A DNA stretch of 64,000 bases. Origin: Pseudoips prasinana. Taxonomy: Eukaryota > Arthropoda > Insecta > Lepidoptera > Nolidae. The notes under the pieces are model-generated. The model saw only the letters and a program-made list of their open reading frames with translations. It had not been told where the DNA came from and ran no database searches. Position numbers and translations under genes: made by a program. The DNA lies in contig OX621252.1 in NCBI GenBank assembly GCA_951640165.1, positions 32,447,934-32,511,933 of the forward strand. Direction: 5' to 3'. Below are positions 42,235-54,706 of the stretch, one piece after another. Every line of letters starts with the position of its first letter. The stretch's first letter is position 1.

Positions 42235-42790
42235 AATTGGTACTCAACACACACAAAGAAATAGGGCTAGGCAAATCTCACTAGCCCTGTTCCTGTCAGT
42301 CTGTGTTCATGAGCGAGCAGAGTGAGAGAAAAGCCCGAGCAATTTTACTGGCCATATTTTTGTCGCTCTGCTTTATTTCAAAGAATGCTAGAGAAAGTCG
42401 TAGTTGCTGGTCCATTTAAACTCACGAAATGGTACTCAAAAGCAAGCAGAATGAGAGAAATAAAGCCCTAGCAATATAACTGGCCATATTTTTGTCGCTC
42501 TGCTTTATTTCAAAGAATGCTAGAGAAAGTCTTAGTTGCTGGTCCATATAAACTCACGAAATGGTACTCAAGAGCAAGCAAAGTAAGAGAAATAAAGACA
42601 GAGCAATTTTACGGGCCATATTTCTGTCATTCAGCTTTATCTCAAAAGACACCAGAGAGAGGCGTAGTAGTTGGTGCATAGAAACTTACGAAATACTACT
42701 CAAAGACAAGCAAAGAGAGAGAAGTAGGATATGGGCAATTTCACTGGCCATATTTCTGACACTGTTTGCTCTCAAAGGACATTAGAGAAC
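42235..42790 (+). repeat. 132-bp diverged tandem repeat, about four units
   Basis: The 'ggccatattt' block recurs at 42349, 42481, 42613 and 42745, each step 132 bases (44 codons). One frame reads RAILLAIFLSLCFISKNARE in each unit, with stops in the first two. The last 75 codons (42561-42785) are open. No match to a known domain. Confidence 0.88.
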
Positions 42791-43009
42791 AGAACAAGCA
42801 GAGTGTTCAGTTGTAGATTGTGAGATGTTTCTCACACTGTGCATGGTATTAAAAGAGTCATATAAAAGATGATTTATGCCCCTATTAGAAATCAAATTTA
42901 ATAATTTGTTCCCTATTAGAAATCGAATTGAATTACTTGTTTATAATGTTAAACTACATAGTAAAAAAGTAAAACATATTTTTAACTTATAATAGAATAA
43001 ATTTCTTAC

Positions 43010-43160
43010 GTGGACGGTGGATGTTTGTCAATATCGTGTCTCCTGGCAGCATGGCGCCGGTACAGAGCGGTGATCACGCCACAGACTCCCGTGCAGAGCA
43101 GCGCCGCTATAGACAGCAGGGAGACCAGCATCGGAGACAGTGGGATGGAAGTGCTGACGC
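43010..43160 (-). CDS. Sidestep-family receptor, transmembrane exon
   Basis: Acceptor 'ttttcccaccag' and donor 'gtaagaaat'. It gives VSTSIPLSPMLVSLLSIAAL, then LCTGVCGVITALYRRHAARR and HDIDKHPPST. The hydrophobic run PMLVSLLSIAALLCTGVCGV is a single-pass membrane helix, with the basic RRHAARR stop-transfer on the cytoplasmic side. Phases match both neighbours (1 in, 2 out). Confidence 0.9.
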
Positions 43161-43264
43161 CTGGTGGGAAAAATATTTAAAAAGTTGACAATTGGACAAT
43201 ATTTATGACGATATTTAACCTTTACAACCTCTTTATCATGTAAGCAAGAGAGGTTTTTCTTTAT

Positions 43265-43330
43265 CATGTAAGATTTGAACCCAGGACCTCATTAACTGCG
43301 GGTGAACACGCTACCGCTAGATCAACGAGG
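43265..43330 (-). repeat. tRNA-like SINE fragment
   Basis: Minus strand: 'tgcctcgttgatctagcggt' and 'cctgggttcaaatc'. A and B boxes at tRNA spacing. Confidence 0.45.
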
Positions 43331-43574
43331 CAGTGAAGAAATAAACACAACTCGACCCTTAAGTACTTTTTATTGATGTCCAAAGTATTCACCACGTAGC
43401 TTAATACACTTTTCCATTCGCTCAAACCAATTATTATAACATTTATTGCACTCTAAAGTGGGGGTGTGAGAGTTTTTTTACACCATCTGACGCAGACCGT
43501 CTTGTGATCGTCGAAAAGCAGGTGTGGTATTCAACGGCGAACTAGCTTTCTCACACAAAGCGCTTCCTGCAATA

Positions 43575-43745
43575 TCTCTAATCTTTAAGAGCTCATTGGG
43601 GTGGGGGGGAAGGGTCAGCAAAACTTGTTTTCTGACTCTTAAAGGCCGGCAACGCACCTGCGACCCCTCTGGTATTGCGAGTGTCCATGGGCGGGCATCA
43701 CTTACCATCAGGTGACCCACTTGCTTGTTAGTCATCCTCTGATAT
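43575..43745. repeat. Interspersed repeat, family K
   Basis: 'gactcttaaaggccggcaac' to 'ggtgacccacttgcttg', ending in an A-run at about 43747. Confidence 0.7.
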
Positions 43746-43974
43746 AAAAAAAATTCTTCTGAATGGTTGTCCCTGAGTTGCCTAATAGAGCCTCTATCTC
43801 TCGATACGTCACATGATGATCTTCGAGAATCAGTTGTGTCAGGCCTCTTCTAAAGTTGTAGAAAATTATTGCACGAACATTTTCCTTAGAAATATTCATT
43901 TTCGTATTCATTTTCGTACGTAACCTGACAGATTCCAATCGACGCCGTGACTAAACAATAGCATAAATAAATAA

Positions 43975-45061
43975 ATAAAAAAGGTTTTTATTCACGTAGA
44001 CTTTAAAAAGCGCTTGTAAATAGTCAGAACATGTTTGTAGTAATATAGTTGTATACATTAGATATTATTTCTAGTAACATAGATATTTAGGTACATCTTG
44101 TATGAAAACATTTATAAAATTTATTTTATTACAGAAATGATATTTAGCTAGCTCGTATCAAGTTATTGTCAAGAGATTATGTTTAATTATCTAGTTTAAG
44201 TCTAATATTTTTACTACATATTGTCAATGGTTCTGTCTATATTAAAGGTATTATTATTATGACGGACCTTGTGTTAATAACGACGGTCGCGCTTTAATGC
44301 TACCACCGGATCCAATGCGCCCCAACTGAGAAGACCCAGCGAAACAAACTCAGTGGGTTCATCTACTACCGGTTTCAACACGACCCAGTTGAGACGGTCC
44401 GGCGAAACATACTCAAGCGGGCATGAACACGGGATTTGGTCCAATTAGAGTAATTATTTAGTAGGCAAACACAATATATGCTCGATCGGTTGTCTGAATG
44501 CTTATTATTTTAGATTATGTTTAGGTATACAAAAGAAAAACTTCGAAACAATAACATTATTCATTTTGAGACAGAGTCAATAATTTTAAATTAAGTATAT
44601 GATAGCAATCATTTACAGATAGTTCACGTAACACAGCAGATCAGTCATGTCTATATGGCTACAAGATCTCCAGCGAGCAATGTGCAGGTAGGAAGTGAGA
44701 GCCAGACGTCTTTGTCATCGATGTAATCTTTAGTGGTGTAATAACCCCTAGCCATAAGTACACGTTTAATATGTGTTTTAAAACTTGTGTCAGGCAGATC
44801 AGTAATTTGAGTAGGAAGCTTGTTATAAAACCTAATACAATTTCCTAAAAATGATTTATTAGTTTTGCTTACTCTAAAGCCTGGCATGGCTAGTTTGTTT
44901 TTATTCCTAGTATTTATATTATGCAGTTCACTTTTCTTTTTATAATTATGAATATTTTTTCTAACAAACATTATATTCTGATATATATATTCCGATGGCA
45001 CAGTAAGTATATTTATTTCTTTAAACAAATTTCGCAAAAGCATTAATCCTAATACTTTCAA
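43975..45061 (-). mobile_element. 5'-truncated CR1-like LINE
   Basis: The minus strand carries the end of a reverse transcriptase frame (45061-44651), then the same 3' UTR as at 15968-16612 and an A-rich tail next to ATTT repeats (43970). The 5' end of the copy is not sharply defined and may run to about 45115. Confidence 0.85.
44651..45061 (-). pseudogene. LINE reverse transcriptase C-terminus
   Basis: 136 codons with no stop. EINILTVPSEYIYQNIMFVR, NTRNKNKLAMPGFRVSKT and NCIRFYNKLPTQITDLPDTS are the standard C-terminal blocks of CR1/jockey-clade proteins. The polymerase core (YADD) and endonuclease are missing. Confidence 0.85.
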
Positions 45062-45378
45062 CTGTTTTGAGATTCAACATTTAAACACATTCGAATATTC
45101 CAAATTCAAAATTGCCGAGAAATATGGAAATGACAGAACTTAAAAGGCATGCCTAGTATATGATTTTGGTATTACTGTGATATATGTGAGCGGTAGATAT
45201 CCATGAAACTAAACAAATAAAAGTAAACCAGTTTGTGAAACCAGAATTTATTTTATTTTGCTACTCATATGTATGCTGTTGGAAATTTTTATAAAGGGAG
45301 TTTTTTTTATGATAGCGAGGCAAATGAGCAAATGGATCACAGTGATATTGAGTCTATGTACAAATGTAAAGAAAAAAT

Positions 45379-46990
45379 CCAATTTAGCAGTTGTGAGGCC
45401 CTTAAACGCATCATCATTTAAACGTAACCGCTGGAAGAGTAATAGCAGCACTGCTAGCTGTTCACACAAACTAGTCTGAATAATGTGCCGGCAATAGCAC
45501 CACCAATGAATATTGTAGCTGCGAATTTATTGCTCCTTATTAAGCTTAGAAATTCTGTATTAACCAGAAGTTGGTCCTTTATTCATGTGGAGTATGTGTA
45601 GCCACTGTTAGCCAAGCCATTTACTTAATATAATAATAAAATCTGTTCATTTCAAAAATCACGCATTCAATATATCGTACTTAACTATGTATAATCTTGA
45701 CTTATATAAGATTTTTTATAGTTAAGGAGATGCGAGATAAAGAACAATTTAAGAAAGGGATCATTAAATTATTAGTTTTTGATTTATTATATGACATTTT
45801 ATTTGTGTTTAGATGTTTTATTTTGATCATGTTTTAGTTATATTTTTTTTTGTTAACTGTATTATTACATGTTGTGTTAACCAGTAAGAGATTGTTACAT
45901 TTAAGCACGCATATTGTCAACAAACACGAATAATAGTATTAATGTAAACAATTGTTGGTTAATCAAATAAATAAATAAAGAAAAATTCCAATTTAGCAGT
46001 TGTCAGGCCGTTAAACGCATCATCATTTAAACGTAACTCTGGCAGAGTAATTGCAGTACTGCTAGCTGTTCACACAAACTAGTCTGAATAATGTGCCGGC
46101 AATAGCACCACCAATGAATATTGTAGCTGCGAATTTATTGCTCCTTATTAAGCTTAGAAATTCTGTATTATCCAGAAGTTGGTCCTTTGTTCATTTGGAG
46201 TATTTCCTGCCACTGTTAGACAAGATAGTTACTTAATATAATAATGATAATAAAAATCTGTTTATTTAAAAATCATGCATACAATATATCGTACTTAACT
46301 ATGAATAATCTTGACTTAACTAAGATTTTTTATAATTAAGGAGTTGCGAGATAAAGAACAATTTAAGAAAGGAATCATTAAATTATTAGTTGTTGATTTA
46401 TTATATGACATTTTATTTGTGTTTAGATGTTTTATTTTGATCATGTTTTAGTTATATTTTTTTTTGTTAACTGTATTATTACATGTTGTGTTAACCAGTA
46501 AGAGATTGTTACATTTAAGCACGCATATTGTCAACAAACACGAATAATAGTATTAATGTAAACAATTGTTGGTTAATCAAATAAATAAATAAAGAAAAAT
46601 TCCAATTTAGCAGTTGTCAGGCCGTTAAACGCATCATCATTTAAACGTAACTCTGGCAGAGTAATTGCAGCACTGCTAGCTGTTCACACAAACTAGTCTG
46701 AATAATGTGCCGGCAATAGCACCACCAATGAATATTGTAGCTGCGAATTTATTGCTCCTTATTAAGCTTAGAAATTCTGTATTATCCAGAAGTTGGTCCT
46801 TTGTTCATTTGGAGTATTTCCTGCCACTGTTAGACAAGATAGTTACTTAATATAATAATGATAATAAAAATCTGTTTATTTAAAAAATCATGCATACTAC
46901 TTAACTATGTATAATCTTGACTTAAATAAGATTTTTTTATGGATAAGGAGTTGCGAGATAAAGAACAATTTATGAAAGGGATCATTAAAT
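45379..46990. repeat. Tandem triplication, about 610-bp unit
   Basis: The 'ccaatttagcagttgt' mark occurs at 45379, 45988 and 46602. Units 2 and 3 are nearly identical; unit 1 is more diverged and unit 3 is incomplete. Each unit ends in 'aaataaataaataaag', so the unit may be a retroposon end multiplied in tandem. Short frames in it are not convincing genes. Confidence 0.9.
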
Positions 46991-47074
46991 TATTCGTTTT
47001 TGAAGTGCCGCTTAAGTAAATTTGTTATATGAGATTCTTTTTGTCTAAAATCTTAACAACTAGTAGTTTTGGTA

Positions 47075-47300
47075 ACTTACTTACTTATCGTGTGGGTAGT
47101 GGTTAGTGTGGTTACCCAACTGTCAGAGTTGTTCAAACAGCCCAGTAGGTATCTGACATGGCTTAACTACTGTTGCCTAATAGCTATAACCGGGACCAAT
47201 AGCTTAGCCTCCGAAATTAAACCACTTTGGCGGTCACCCATCTATGGACTGACCACGAGCCTAGATGCTTAACCTCGCCAATCACTTACAGACCGGTAAC
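47075..47300 (+). repeat. Interspersed repeat, family H
   Basis: 'cttacttatcgtgtgggtag' to 'cgccaatcacttac'. The fullest forward copy. Confidence 0.75.
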
Positions 47301-47639
47301 AGCATCTGGCTGTGAGCACCTATAAGCTAGTTGACTGCCTGGTTAGTAAAGTGGTGGAATGTTTTACCGTAGTTACCGTTATTGGGACTTTATTGACCAA
47401 ACTAACACCCAGTAACTTACCCACTTGAAATTGACAATAATATCCTCGGACATTATTCACACACAACCGATATTATCCTAAACTAAGCAGAGCTTGTATT
47501 ATGGAAAACAGATATTTTTAGATAGATTATAGGTACTACTTTTCTTTTGTAAATACATATCCAGACTCAGGACAAACATACATTTTAAGGACACTAGTTC
47601 GTCTCAACATATTTGGAGTGTGTGGGATAAATAGGGAAA

Positions 47640-47776
47640 AATAGGCCTTCCAAGAATTAGTCATTACACGAATTAGGAATTATACGAATGAGTCTATTCA
47701 TATACATAATTTGTAGTCATAAAAAAATCTAATAAAATCCTAATTCGTGTAATGAACAATTCTTGGAAGGTCTATT
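47640..47776. mobile_element. Small MITE, 39-bp inverted ends
   Basis: Arms 47640-47678 and 47738-47776 share 'cattacacgaattagga', with three mismatches overall. Confidence 0.75.
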
Positions 47777-47989
47777 TTCTTAATAGATATAAATTATATA
47801 TGCTTTAACGATTACGCCACATAACTGGTAATTTTCAAAACCCGGTTATCACTTGCACGATATTATCAAAACTTAGAGTCGTAGCGGTAGGGAATATAGA
47901 AATAAGCAATATGCAAATGCTACTGACTATTTTTTACTCAATCTGCTCGCAATATGGAAAAACAAAACGGCGCTGACCTTATCTAGAAA

Positions 47990-48120
47990 TAATAATAATA
48001 ATATCCCGGGACATTATTACCACACGGCCATTTGATCCCAAAGTACTGGTAAGTAGAGCTTGTAGTTACTCTGGCTGGGAATCGAACCCACGACCTGCGA
48101 TGGGAAAAATCTACCAACGA
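47990..48120 (-). repeat. Family B SINE, partial
   Basis: 'cacacggccatttgatccc' and the B-box complement 'gggaatcgaacccacgac'. Middle deleted. Confidence 0.65.
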
Positions 48121-48261
48121 CCCGAAAATATATGTATTAAATAATAACTATATTATTTATTTCATATATTTACATGCTGGATTTACTAGTAAAATAAAAT
48201 AAAGGATTATACCATATTCACTATCTCGAGAAATACCATCAATAATATAAATTTGATTCTC

Positions 48262-48340
48262 ATTACCACGGTGCTCTAGCGGAGCGGTTAACGCACATGG
48301 GGCCGGATAACCCGTGGTCGTGGGTCCCACCTGCACTTAA
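48262..48340 (+). repeat. Decayed tRNA-like sequence
   Basis: Same family as 37900-37973 ('acatggggccggataaccc'), but the T loop is deleted. Confidence 0.5.
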
Positions 48341-48349
48341 ATTTATAGA

Positions 48350-49340
48350 ATCCACATTAAAGATGTCTGAAATTACCATCAACGAAGACAAAGAGAACTT
48401 AAGAGAAAATCACATCAAACACTTTGTAGTAAAATTACGCAAATGGCTGCTAGAACATTGTTTTTATTCTATTTCAGAATACAACACATGGGACTTAAAA
48501 ATATAGCTTATAAATTCAATAATATTATTCAATAAATTTTTGACATTCCAATAGATTAATTTTATAATTCAGTACTTAGCTTTATGTTAGCAATGTAATA
48601 ATGTATTTTTATGTCATTTATACCTTCTAGTAACTGTAATCCTAAGGTTGACGACTGTAATAACTATTTAAATTCAAATATTGTTATATAATATTTAATA
48701 TTTTAATTGAAATCCATTAATTTTATAATTGAATATTTAATCGTTAGTTTATTTATCCTATAATTTGAACTTACATATTTGTTGTCTACTTGAAAATTTA
48801 CATGCCATAAATATGGCGAAGCATGTGAAACCTAACAATGATTACAACACCTATAATTTGTTAACCACGTTTCATGTAAATAAATGATATTTATCTTTAT
48901 CGTTAAAGGAAAATTATAACTAAAAAATCATTGATTTACAGATAATTAAAAATATTCTGTACTAATGTGTTATATTTTCGTGGTAGTCAAAAATTAAATG
49001 CATAGGGCATTAACAAATAAAAAGTTAAAGAAAAGTGCAGGTGGCCCATCACTAATATGAATATTTAATTACGATATAACAGATTACTTAAGTATTCTGT
49101 TATAATGTAATTAGATTAACTTGCAATTAAATTACTTTGTAATTAATTACAGCTAGTACTCAATATAATAAGTTACTTTAGTAAACTATTATAAAGTATT
49201 TTAATTCGTAATTACAATGTTACTGTAATTTTTAATTATTAATCTAATTACTTTTGCACATCACTGATTCATAGTTTAAGTTGGAAAATCAATAATATGT
49301 CTTCTTACTAAGAAAAAGTCCTTCAGCAAATACTCGGATT
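48350..49340. other. Very AT-rich stretch, nothing recognised
   Basis: No coding frame or repeat match in the window. Confidence 0.35.
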
Positions 49341-49344
49341 AGAA

Positions 49345-49635
49345 TCATAATGAAAAAACCGGCCAAGTGAGAGTCGGACTCGCGCACGAAGGGGTCCGTA
49401 CCATTCATCTATAAAACCGATCAAAAATTCACGTTTGCTGTATGGGAGCCCCCTTAAATATTTATTTTATTTTGTTGTTATAGCGGCAACAGAAATACAT
49501 CATCGGTAAAAATGTTAACTGTCTAACTATCACGGTTCATGAGATATAGCCTGATGACAAACAGACAGACAGACAGCGTAGTCTTAGTAATAGGGTCCCG
49601 TTTTACCCTTTGGTTACGGAACCCTAAAAAGAGGT
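49345..49635. repeat. Interspersed repeat beginning 'ccggccaagtg'
   Basis: 'accggccaagtgagagtcgg', 'acagacagacagacag' and the end 'ggttacggaaccctaaaa'. A widely seen lepidopteran repeat. A second, disrupted copy begins at 56240. Confidence 0.7.
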
Positions 49636-50351
49636 TACTTTTAGATATCTTAGATTTTAGAGACTAATTAGTTACATATAATATAATTTAAGGTTGTGTC
49701 CATCTAACATTGTTGTGGCTAAATGTAATCGTACTGTAAAAATGGCATGCAATTATTAAAAAGGCTGTAGAGATTCTTTAAAAATAAATAAATAAGACTA
49801 AAGTAGAATAGGTTGTTTCTCGAATAAGGCATTTCCAAAAGTAGACATAACAGGAATAAGTCTATTAACGACAACAGACCATTTTGCAAATAAGTCTTAC
49901 AAAACCAAAATAGAGTATGAAATATGCATATAGCATGCAACTTTGGATGTGTCGTTTGCATTTGTCGTCAACCAACGTGTCAAAATTCTTTTAAGAAAAT
50001 GGATAACTACCGTTAGCCATAAATTCTGCTTGAACATGACAAAGAGCTGGCAGTAAACACTGCTGCCACAGGAAAGAACCACTCGCTCTACTAGCGTCGC
50101 GTCCTCGCGTCATGAGACAATATTTTTAGTTCAAGCACTATATTTTTAACCATCGACACAAAAAGAGGGGTGTTATAAGGACGTCGTTGTCTGTATGTGT
50201 GTGTCTGTGGCATCGTATCTCTCAAACGGATAGACCAATTTCGATGCTATATGATTTAGAAAGAAGAAAATTTATTGATATGCGTAGATTGCTTTCATTT
50301 ATTTACATCTGTTTGTTTCTTCACGCACTCCTGCTTCCAGTTACTATCTTT

Positions 50352-50633
50352 AATCAAAATACAAAATCAATATGTAGTGTTAATTCCGCTAATTGTCAGT
50401 TTAATCATACCGGGATGCAATTTGCACCGCCCTGTGCTCGAAGGAGGCTCGAGCACTCGAGGAGTTAGCAGCCCTTGAGAAAGGTCCGTGGAGGACCGAA
50501 ATTTGCTTTTTTGTATTGTCCTTCTTGCATGTGCACATTTTTACGGGCGGGAGGGCGGTGCAAATTGCATCCCGGCATGATTAAACTGACAATTAGCGGA
50601 ATTAACACTACATATTGATTTTGTATTTTGATT
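50352..50633. repeat. Inverted repeat, 81-bp arms, one mismatch
   Basis: Arms 50352-50432 and 50553-50633 differ at one base. The 120-base spacer contains 'aaaggtccgtggaggaccga', a small hairpin. Open frames on both strands are mirror shadows. Confidence 0.9.
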
Positions 50634-51098
50634 ATTATGGATTGCCGCAAAGAAACGCCTGATTCCATTACTTAACTATCTTTATTACTTCTGTGTAATT
50701 TTTATTTTATTTATTTTAGTGTAAGTTACATTAAGTTGACATAATGTTACACCTATCTACCCGGTTTCCCCTTTCCTTCCTCTATCCAGTCGTCACTTGG
50801 TTGTCTGGAAGGAATTTTTGTATGCTCGCCTTTTGTACCTCATGTATGTCCGTTAGTTTTGATTTTAAGTTATAGGTTTAAAGACATTTATTCCCATTAC
50901 GACATACGTCACTTACATGAGAACTTAAATAACAAATAATATTGACATATCCGTTGTCGTCGAGTAATAGATATATAATATATATATATATATACATACT
51001 ATAACAATAACTATCAAAATTATCAAATACAACACAAATTTATATGAACTAAATAACAAACCAACACGTACAATTTATATAAAGGAAGTAAGATAGTA

Positions 51099-51239
51099 TT
51101 ATGCTAGATATTTGGAAATTGGTATTTTTGTCTTTATATGATTTGCTAGCCTCTTTTTAAATACGTGAAGCAATTTAATATTTTTAATGTCCGAGGGTAT
51201 CCTATTACAAAACCGCGCGCCTAGTGTAAAATAAAGATT
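51099..51239 (-). pseudogene. LINE reverse transcriptase C-terminal fragment
   Basis: The minus strand reads NLYFTLGARFCNRIPSDIKN, then LLHVFKKRLANHIKTK and a stop at 51099-51101. Matches the (N)RIPSDIKN...FKKRL end of CR1-like proteins. The 3' UTR probably continues down to about 50880. Confidence 0.7.
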
Positions 51240-51959
51240 GTTTTACTTTACTAGTGCATGATAGTACCTACCCTGCGTAATTGGCCTGTCTCCTGGGACA
51301 TTGACCGCCGTAACCGAAATTCGGACAAAGGCACTACCTACCTACTACTATATTATTTTGAATCAGTACCTACAATAGTAAAAGTGTACGGAGCATTCAA
51401 TTACGGTACAGTTGTTTACCACTATATAGTAGGAGTATTTACTGACATGTGAACTGGATACCTTAATTGGGTATTGTAACCTGTACTAGCGAATTTGTTT
51501 TATGATTTGCTTGCCAACTTATTCGCGTTAAAATTTTAAACTATTTTAAGTCACATAGTTTGAAAGCCTTGAATTAATTTTGCTTTGCATTTTGTGTCCT
51601 GTTTTGGGTTGTTGTAAAAATAGAGGAATCGTAATCGCCTGGTGCCGTCCGGCTTTCTGTCTAGCATATATGTGTGGATTGTTCATGGAGATTTTTTATT
51701 TTTATGTGAAACTATTTAAGTTACTTGTCGTAAAATGTAGAATTTATTTTCTCTTTCATTTTCATACCAAATCATGCAAGATGATTTCAATGTTGTGGTG
51801 GCGTTCGTCCTTATGTAAATTCTAAGTTTGTATTCTGCTTTTCTTTATCGTGACTACGCAGTGATTTCATAGGTTCAGATTTGTTCAAGCCGTTCAAGCT
51901 TCAGACATGGCTTATCAACTGTAGTCAAAGTTAGCCACTTTGGTGGTCAACCGTCTATC

Positions 51960-52165
51960 AATCAATCAATCAATCAATATTATTTATTTCTCTCCACAAT
52001 ATTATAACATGGTACATAGTGTTATGGTTACAGACATTGAAAATTTTACAACATTAGACAAAAATATTGTGGAAGACTGATGCCCAAACTAGGCTCTAGT
52101 AGGCCTGTATTTCAGGTCACCAGGTCCCCCAACTCTTGGAGTATTGATTGAATTATTGATATTAA
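51960..52165 (-). repeat. LINE 3' UTR-like sequence
   Basis: Begins with five ATCA units (51958-51978), then 'ctccacaatattataacatg' and 'taggcctgtatttcaggtca', like 6425-6450 ('ggtgtcctgaaatacaggcc'). Orientation inferred from the tail repeat. Confidence 0.45.
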
Positions 52166-52212
52166 CAGTATACAATATGAGAAACAATAATAATAATACA
52201 AATAAAACAATA

Positions 52213-52248
52213 AGAAACAAATATGTGCCTTATGTCTATAGATAGACA
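52213..52248. repeat. Perfect short palindrome
   Basis: 17-base arms 'atgtgccttatgtctat' and complement with almost no loop. Confidence 0.85.
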
Positions 52249-52751
52249 TAAGGCACATCTTAGCTTTAACTTATAATTATTGCTTAACTGATATATTATT
52301 ACTACTCCACAAATAATGTAGTCCATGTCCAGTGTCCGTAAAAAGTAAAACGTTTTAATGGGGATTCATTTTGTAATCCATTTTTTACTTAAACTGTATT
52401 ACAACTGCCACTAATTAGATAGTTTGTTTAACGGGACTAGTCCCTCCCTCTTACCCACCACTGCAACTCCTGTAAGCCAGGATCAACAGTGGCACACAAT
52501 GAAATGACACTGAGCGGTGAACCTCAGGCATGTCCCGGGGAATCGCTTTAACTGTCTTGGATCCCGCAACGAATTTAATCAGAAACAGAAAAAAGGAGGA
52601 GTTAGAAAATGAATAGTTCCACTTCCCTCCAGAGCAAAGCGGGAGACAGAATGATGTAAAGAGGCTATAGCCTCATAAAATGAGAGATTTGCAACTAGAG
52701 AAGCCAGCTGCAAAAGCACCGAGGATCAATTTAAGGGTCCTAAGTGAGCTG

Positions 52752-53536
52752 TTATATTTGATTCCAATAGTAGGTATGGCAAAAACGCTTAAACGCACGG
52801 AAGTTGTTCCTTGTTGCTACAAGATCCGTATAATAAACTACTCCAGATATTGGTTGCAAGCTGTTTAACATAATATCACGCTGATTTTGCCAGAGATCAC
52901 ACTCCCACAGGATGTGGTGAGCAGTTTGTTCATATTCGTTACTGGATGTTGAGCACAGACAGATTGGTGAAGATACTAATTTGAAACTATACAATTTACT
53001 TTTAAAATTGCCGTGTCCGGTAAGAAATTGTGCAACACAATGGTCTATGATTAGCCAAGTTTTATTTAACCGTTCGCGTACGTCCGGAAAGAACTGGTGC
53101 AGATGGCGACCCTTGGTTGACGTATTCCATCTACATTGCCATTCATTTAGTAGTTCGTTGTTTAAGTCAGCTATTGGCATAAATAGCCTGGTTATTTTCG
53201 CACGGTCGCGTAATGATAAGAAATCATTTTCTAAATTATCGCGCGTAGAATAATACATTGCTGCTCGTCTTTGTACTTCAAGATCAACCGGTAGTACACC
53301 CGCTAGGACAGGTAGGGCCTCTGTGCTCATTGTTCTATAGGCTTTACACAGAAATATCAACGCCAACCTCTGGCTTTGTAGTAATTTACGGCGAGCAGCT
53401 CCGATGGTAGCCCTATCAGCCCACACAGGCGAGCCGTAGCATATACACCCAAGATAGGTTGCCCCGTAAATGATTTTAAGAGTATTAAAAGAGAGGCCCC
53501 AGGTTGCCGTCGATATCCTTGTAAGTGCAAAAAAGT
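52752..53536 (-). pseudogene. R1-clade LINE reverse transcriptase C-terminal third
   Basis: Open on the minus strand from about 53536 to the stop at 52752. FFALTRISTATWGLSFNTLK leads into YGSPVWADRA, AYRTMSTEALPVLAGVLPVD and the closing finger CLCSTSSNEYEQTAHHILWE. These are the conserved thumb and C-terminal blocks of R1-type LINEs. There is no stop across about 260 codons, so decay is limited, but the polymerase core is absent. It has its own 3' UTR toward 52440. Confidence 0.85.
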
Positions 53537-54359
53537 TAGATATTAGATAGTTTGTTTATGTTGGATTGTATTTTTTATGTCAGTTTTTATGTTTATGATT
53601 AAAATATTATTCATGGCAGTAATCCATTTTATTTCAAAACAAACGGGGTAATATTTTAAAATACAATAAGGTCTACATATAGTTTTAAGTGGAAAGTAGT
53701 GAGAGTGTAGAGTAACATATAGGTACCTTACATTCCTTCTTAGACCTGCTCGACCTACTTACTTAATTATATTCAAAATTAGAAGTCGATAAAAGCATAA
53801 TTAAAATTCTTACAAATTCTATTTCAATAAACCTGATAACCAAAATTTGCAAGGGTTTTCATGAACATTTCCTACCTAACTTATAACTTAGGAGAACGTT
53901 GAAAGACTGTGTCTCTTAAGTTCCAAGTTACACAAAACTTATCACGAGACCTTCCAGTTTACATCAAAGTTCAATATTCTCATTCATTGTCGGAGAATTT
54001 ATATAAGATTTTTCATAAACGTTATTAATTCTATTCTATGTTAAAGCCCTTTTTTATTTGTTATAAGTATTTTTACGAATCAAGTTTTACGGGATTCATC
54101 GTTTTTAAACAATTTTGTGTGTATCGTGTCTTGGTTAATTTTTAACTATTATTATCAGTATACCATGATATCTTGAAGAGTACAATCAGTAATTTTTCTC
54201 CATTTTAGGTAATTTTGCTTCAGTGCATAACATTTTGGTCTTTCGAGCCGGATTCAAACCTAATTATTACTTGCTGGTCAATTACCTGGAATTGAGAAAA
54301 ATCAAGAAGATGTACAAAGTGAGAAGTTTAATTTTGTTAAGTTAAGAAGAACCCATTAA

Positions 54360-54460
54360 CTTGTATACTTAGCAGCGATACTCATAGCGATGGAATATAA
54401 GGAAACATTTTTGGTTCTGCCTTTGGCGTTGGCCTTGGCTATGTAAATCACCAACGTAGA
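54360..54460 (-). pseudogene. Partial duplicate of the FN3 exon
   Basis: About 80% identical to the 3' part of exon 54544-54706, 84 bases downstream of it in gene sense. The minus strand reads LVIYIAKANAKGRTKNVSLY then SIAMSIAAKYTS-stop, against LVLYAANAKGRSEEVTLY in the true exon. The donor ACAG|GTAAG has become ACAAGTTAA. The 5' half and an acceptor are missing. Confidence 0.75.
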
Positions 54461-54543
54461 TAGATAGAACAACATAATCATAAAATTAAAGATATAAAAC
54501 TAGAACTTAAGAAGATCTATGTTGTTAGTAAAGCCACACTTAC

Positions 54544-54706
54544 CTGTATACTTATCAGGTGGTCTTATAGCGACTGTGTATAAAGTAACTTCTTCACTTC
54601 TGCCTTTGGCGTTAGCTGCGTACAGCACCAACGTATAACTGGATCTGCTGTCTAAGTTCTGGACTTCAAATATTGGGGTGTAATTGGCCGAAACATTGGC
54701 TCGAAC
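54544..54706 (-). CDS. Sidestep-family receptor, FN3 exon (C-terminal half)
   Basis: Acceptor 'tcattcag' and donor 'gtaagtgtgg'. Reads VRANVSANYTPIFEVQNLDS, then SYTLVLYAANAKGRSEEVTL. This is the second half of a fibronectin type III domain, with the characteristic L-x-x-x-x-x-Y-x-x-x-x-Y-A-x-N-x-x-G-x-S pattern. Potential N-glycosylation at NVS and NYT. Extracellular, next to the membrane exon. Phase 0 in, 1 out. Confidence 0.92.
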
